From: Adenophora triphylla var. japonica
Lineage: Eukaryota; Streptophyta; Magnoliopsida; Asterales; Campanulaceae
Assembly (NCBI GenBank): GCA_022495995.1
Contig: JAFEMH010002509.1
Span: 62,001-126,000, forward strand
Length of the DNA: 64,000 nt
Direction: 5' to 3'
This document shows positions 61,135 through 64,000 of this stretch, piece after piece; the first letter of the stretch is position 1; the number at the start of each line of letters is the position of its first letter. The notes beneath the pieces are model-generated. The model saw only the letters and a list, made by a program, of their open reading frames with translations. It made no database searches and had not been told where the DNA came from. The position numbers were made by a program, and so were the translations under genes.

Positions 61135-62560
61135 CTACGTTTCTTCTTCATCACAATCTTCCCAAACTAGTACATCTTTCCTCACTTCTTCCAAGGTTCT
61201 TTCCCAATTCCACCCCTTACTTTCTTCAAAAACCACATCTCGACTTATCACAATTTTCTTGGTTGCTGGATCATACAAACTATATGCTTTTGACTCGTCA
61301 CTAACTCCAAGTAACACACATGAAAAACTCTTATCATCCAACTTCTTTCTCTTTTGGTCTGGCACGTGAACATGTGCTAAGCATCCGAAAACCCTAAAGT
61401 AATCAACTTTAGGTTTAACTCCGCTCCACATCTCCTGTGGGGTTTTTTCTTTCACTGCTGATGTCGGACTTCTATTGAGAACGTGTGCTGTCCATCTTGC
61501 AGCTTCTGGCCAAAAACACTTTGGTACTTCTTTGTCACACAACATACATCGAACCATATTCATGATAGTACGATTTTTACGCTCGGCCACCCCATTACGT
61601 TGTGGCGTGAAAGGCTCTTGTGAGTTGCCTCTTTATACCAATTTCTTGGCAAAACAAATTGAACTCGTTGGAGGTGAACTCCCCTCCTCTGTCAGTTCGC
61701 AAGCAACGTAAAAATACTCCAGTCTCTTTTTCAACAAGACTCTTATAGTGTTTAAAAAATGAGAGTGCTTCAGATTTTTCTTTCAAAAAATATACCCACA
61801 CCTTTCTCCTATAATCATCAATGAAGGTTAAAGCTGTACCTTTTACCACTATTCGAAGATGGTGTGATAGGCCCACAAATATCAGCATGAACGAGCTGTA
61901 ATTTCTTGGAAGCACGCGACTGACTTTTCTTCGGAATTGCCTCTTTTTGTTGTTTTCCGACCAAACACTCGGTACATGACTTAGTTGCTGCTTTCAATGG
62001 TGGAACACCCTTCACCATGTTCTTATATCTTAATGTCCTCAGCCCCTTATAGCTTAGATGTCCATATCTCCGATGCCACAACTCTGATTCATCTTCTATG
62101 TGTAAAAAAATGGAGCTTTCTGGTATCACACTAGCTAACAAGACAAACATCCTATTAGCCGTCATTCGTGTCTGCATGATAAGACCTCTCTTTGGATGAT
62201 AAATTTTGCATACCCCATGCTTGATAAGAATAGTTAATCCCTTTTCTTGAAGCTGCCCTACACTCAGCTTGATAAGAATAGTTAATCCCTTTTCTTGAAG
62301 CTGCCCTACACTCAGCAAATTGTTCTTCAAATCCGGCACATAATAAACATCAGTAATCACCTGAATTTTGCCGTCGATCTCCAGCCGAATATTTCCTTTC
62401 CCCATCACCCCCATTCTTGAATTATTGCCTAGCTTCATTTGATTGTGCATGCGAACTATCAAAATCCAAAAACCATTGTCTGTTCCCACACATATGGTTG
62501 CTGCACTCAGAATCCAAAAACCAAACATCTTTCCCTTTCGCATAGTTAGTTTCTGCAACT
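61135..62560 (-). pseudogene. pol: copia integrase with GAG-pre-integrase zinc domain
   Basis: The zinc-binding head ELWHRRYGHLSYKGLRTLR, then CTECLVGKQ, is at about 61940-62110. The catalytic core is in two frames: LTFIDDYRRKVWVYFLKEKS and RTDRGGEFTSNEF (61595-61915), then GVAERKNRTIMNMVR (61540-61590), which supplies the last catalytic Glu. A 48-bp tandem duplication at 62220-62315 repeats SVGQLQEKGLTILIK. Confidence 0.82.
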
Positions 62561-63350
62561 GCCATTAGTAGCAGCTCTTCTTCTTCATTAACCTCAGCAT
62601 AATTGGATCTTTTGTTCCAATTAGGACATTCATATTGAAAATGCCCCAGTTGATGGCACTTGAAACATTCCACAATAGACTTGTCCAGTTGTCTTCCTCT
62701 GCCTCTTCCTCGCCCTCTGGATGCACCTCCTCTTCCTCTACTTCCTGTTTCATCATGACTAACTTTTAGTGCTTGCTCCTCTCCACTAGTTTTCCTAAAC
62801 TTTTGCTCATGAACTAAAAGTGAGCTTTCCAGTATCAACCGACAAACTATCAATGTCCTTCAACTCCTCAATTGAACATACAATGTAATTAAACTTCTCT
62901 GTAAGAGTGCGTAGAATCTTTTCAACAATCTTGACATCCGGCATGTCTTCGCCACAATTTCTCATGTCATTTGCCACCACAATCACTCGCGCAAAATAAT
63001 CAGAAACTTCCCCCCCCCCCCAATTTCATCTCCAGTACCTCGAAATCTTTGCGAAGAGTTTGAAGTTGAGTACGTTGCACCCGAGTGTTCCCTTGACACT
63101 TAACTTTCACCGAGTCCCACAATTGTTTGGCCGTCACTTTCTTAGTAATTGTTTTCAGAATAGTCTTGTCAATTGAACTAAAAAGATAGTTCTTGGCTTT
63201 TAAGTCCTTCAACTTTGCTTCTTCCAGAGTCTTTCTTTGAAATTTCTTTGTCGATGTTTCTCCATTTCTTTGGTTACGTATAACCGTCTTCAACGACTCC
63301 AATACTCTTTTGATCTAAGGAGATTCTTCATGATCATACTCCAATGATCA
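62422..63350 (-). pseudogene. gag: copia gag and protease
   Basis: Gag begins NDHWSMIMKNLLRSKEYW (about 63290-63350), frameshifts, and continues TKKVTAKQLWDSVKVKCQGN (63000-63302). The zinc knuckle CFKCHQLGHFQYEC lies near 62620-62660. Protease shows WFLDSECSNHMCGNRQW near 62500-62530; the usual active site is DSG, so the Gly appears replaced by Glu. A C run near 63010-63020 and a frame break near 62850-63000 interrupt the ORF. Confidence 0.78.
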
Positions 63351-63367
63351 TTGAACGGAATAAAAGG

Positions 63368-63867
63368 TGACGGGCTCAGCTCACTATACAGACCATGCCA
63401 AAGTTTACAAGCCTAAGTCTGACTTGGGTCAAAGATTCCTTTACCCAGCGGTCAAAGATGTCTTTACCCAACATGCCAAAGGAAAGATGCTTGTTTTTAT
63501 CCAGCATGCCAAAGATTTCTACTCACTGGATAAAGGCATTGAGCAGTGTGCCCATTTTAATGACACCCATTCAAATGGCTGGGAAAAAATCCCTACAAGG
63601 CCCTCTCTTATATAAACAAAAGGGGACAGCCAAGTAAGGTCTCAGGTTCTACACTCTCTCTCCTTAAAATTACCCATGCCTTCCCTTACAGTTTATCTCC
63701 ATACACATGAGCTTATTCTCACGCCGGAGGGTTTGCGCGGGGTCAACCCCCGCGCGCCCCTAACGGTGTCTGTTTTGCAGATAGTCCGTCCGTTCATCCA
63801 GGATCCAACACCGCATTCCCGAAGACTGATTGGGTACCCCCGGTTCTGCCCATTTTTTGCATCATCA
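63368..63867 (+). repeat. 5' LTR of a second Tat-like element nested in the copia element
   Basis: Exactly 500 bp from TGACGGGCTCAG to GCATCATCA, with a TATA box (TATATAAA, 63609-63616). The CACGCCGGAGGGTTTGCGC motif matches the other Tat LTRs. A primer binding site follows at once. The LTR begins just beyond the copia Gag start codons, so it is an insertion into the copia element. The rest lies outside the window. The expected target duplication is AAAGG (63363-63367). Confidence 0.8.
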
Positions 63868-63870
63868 GTT

Positions 63871-63893
63871 TGGTTCCATTGCCGGGAATCGAA
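63871..63893 (+). promoter_or_regulatory. primer binding site of the nested Tat-like element
   Basis: TGGTTCCATTGCCGGGAATC starts three bases after the LTR. It differs by only a few bases from the site at 36432, and its complement also ends GGAACCA, so tRNA-Glu is the likely primer. The remaining bases to 64000 are untranslated leader. Confidence 0.75.
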
Positions 63894-64000
63894 ATCATGG
63901 CGGACGGCGGACTTGACAATGGAAAAATTCATGTGCTCTAATTAGAACCGGACTGAGCCGGTAGAACCCAGCAAAAAATTAGATCTGAAGAACGGAGGGG

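Larger units (their letters stand above)
59313..63367 (-). mobile_element. Ty1/copia retrotransposon, 3' LTR to gag start, internally deleted
   Basis: On the minus strand the order is Gag, protease, integrase, reverse transcriptase, RNase H, 3' LTR, which is diagnostic for Ty1/copia. It begins at the conserved NDHWSMIMKNLLRSKEYW Gag start (about 63290-63350) and ends at the LTR at 59313. The 5' LTR side is separated by a nested LTR at 63368. Reverse transcriptase lacks its catalytic centre, and the frames are broken, so it cannot move by itself. Confidence 0.9.

Overview
This is plant nuclear DNA, most likely from a eudicot and perhaps an asterid. The main evidence is a complete TIFY4/PEAPOD gene (a subfamily known from eudicots and lost in grasses), spliceosomal GT-AG introns, plant NEK, LIFEGUARD and PP2C genes, and Tat-lineage Ty3/gypsy, Ty1/copia, Helitron, SINE and Stowaway-like elements. 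No bacterial or viral operon, CRISPR array, rRNA or tRNA gene was seen.

Layout. 1-20455: two tandem copies (period about 9.32 kb) of the inside of a Tat-lineage retrotransposon (gag, pol with an extra RNase H, and an antisense ORF). No LTR lies between them; the second copy runs into a 3' LTR. 20613-21055: Helitron ends. About 21.76-28.1 kb: a 13-exon NIMA-related kinase gene whose introns hold several MITEs and a SINE. 28.2-30.2 kb: MITE, possible solo LTR and Helitron remnants. 30272-32775 (minus): a four-exon LIFEGUARD gene with a foreign ABCA-like first exon on the opposite strand of intron 2. 33-34.8 kb: repeats. 34834-50747: a nested block. A duplicated promoter-like repeat flanks a gene-carrying Helitron with TPX2/WDL-family exons, and one of those exons is split by a young, intact-ended Tat element (35665-49002, TSD AAGCT, LTRs differing at 2 of 765 positions). 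50991-53867: complete eight-exon PEAPOD/TIFY4 gene. 54-58.8 kb: MITEs, a TPR gene fragment and a tandem duplication. 58868-59147: first exon of a secreted-type PP2C. Downstream of it lies a minus-strand copia element (59313-63367), itself interrupted by a 500-bp LTR (63368-63867) of another Tat-like element that leaves the window.

The host genes (NEK, LIFEGUARD, PEAPOD, PP2C) show no operon-like relation. They are separate euchromatic genes between transposon clusters. Their reading frames are clean, whereas the Tat elements are full of small indels. Many of these sit at CAG/CTG trinucleotides and occur reciprocally in the two tandem copies, which suggests a sequencing artefact at CHG-methylated sites rather than true decay. 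The most interesting biology is in the Tat elements: an antisense ORF with its own TATA box in both families, and an 18-unit minisatellite of small hairpins in the 3' region of the young element.
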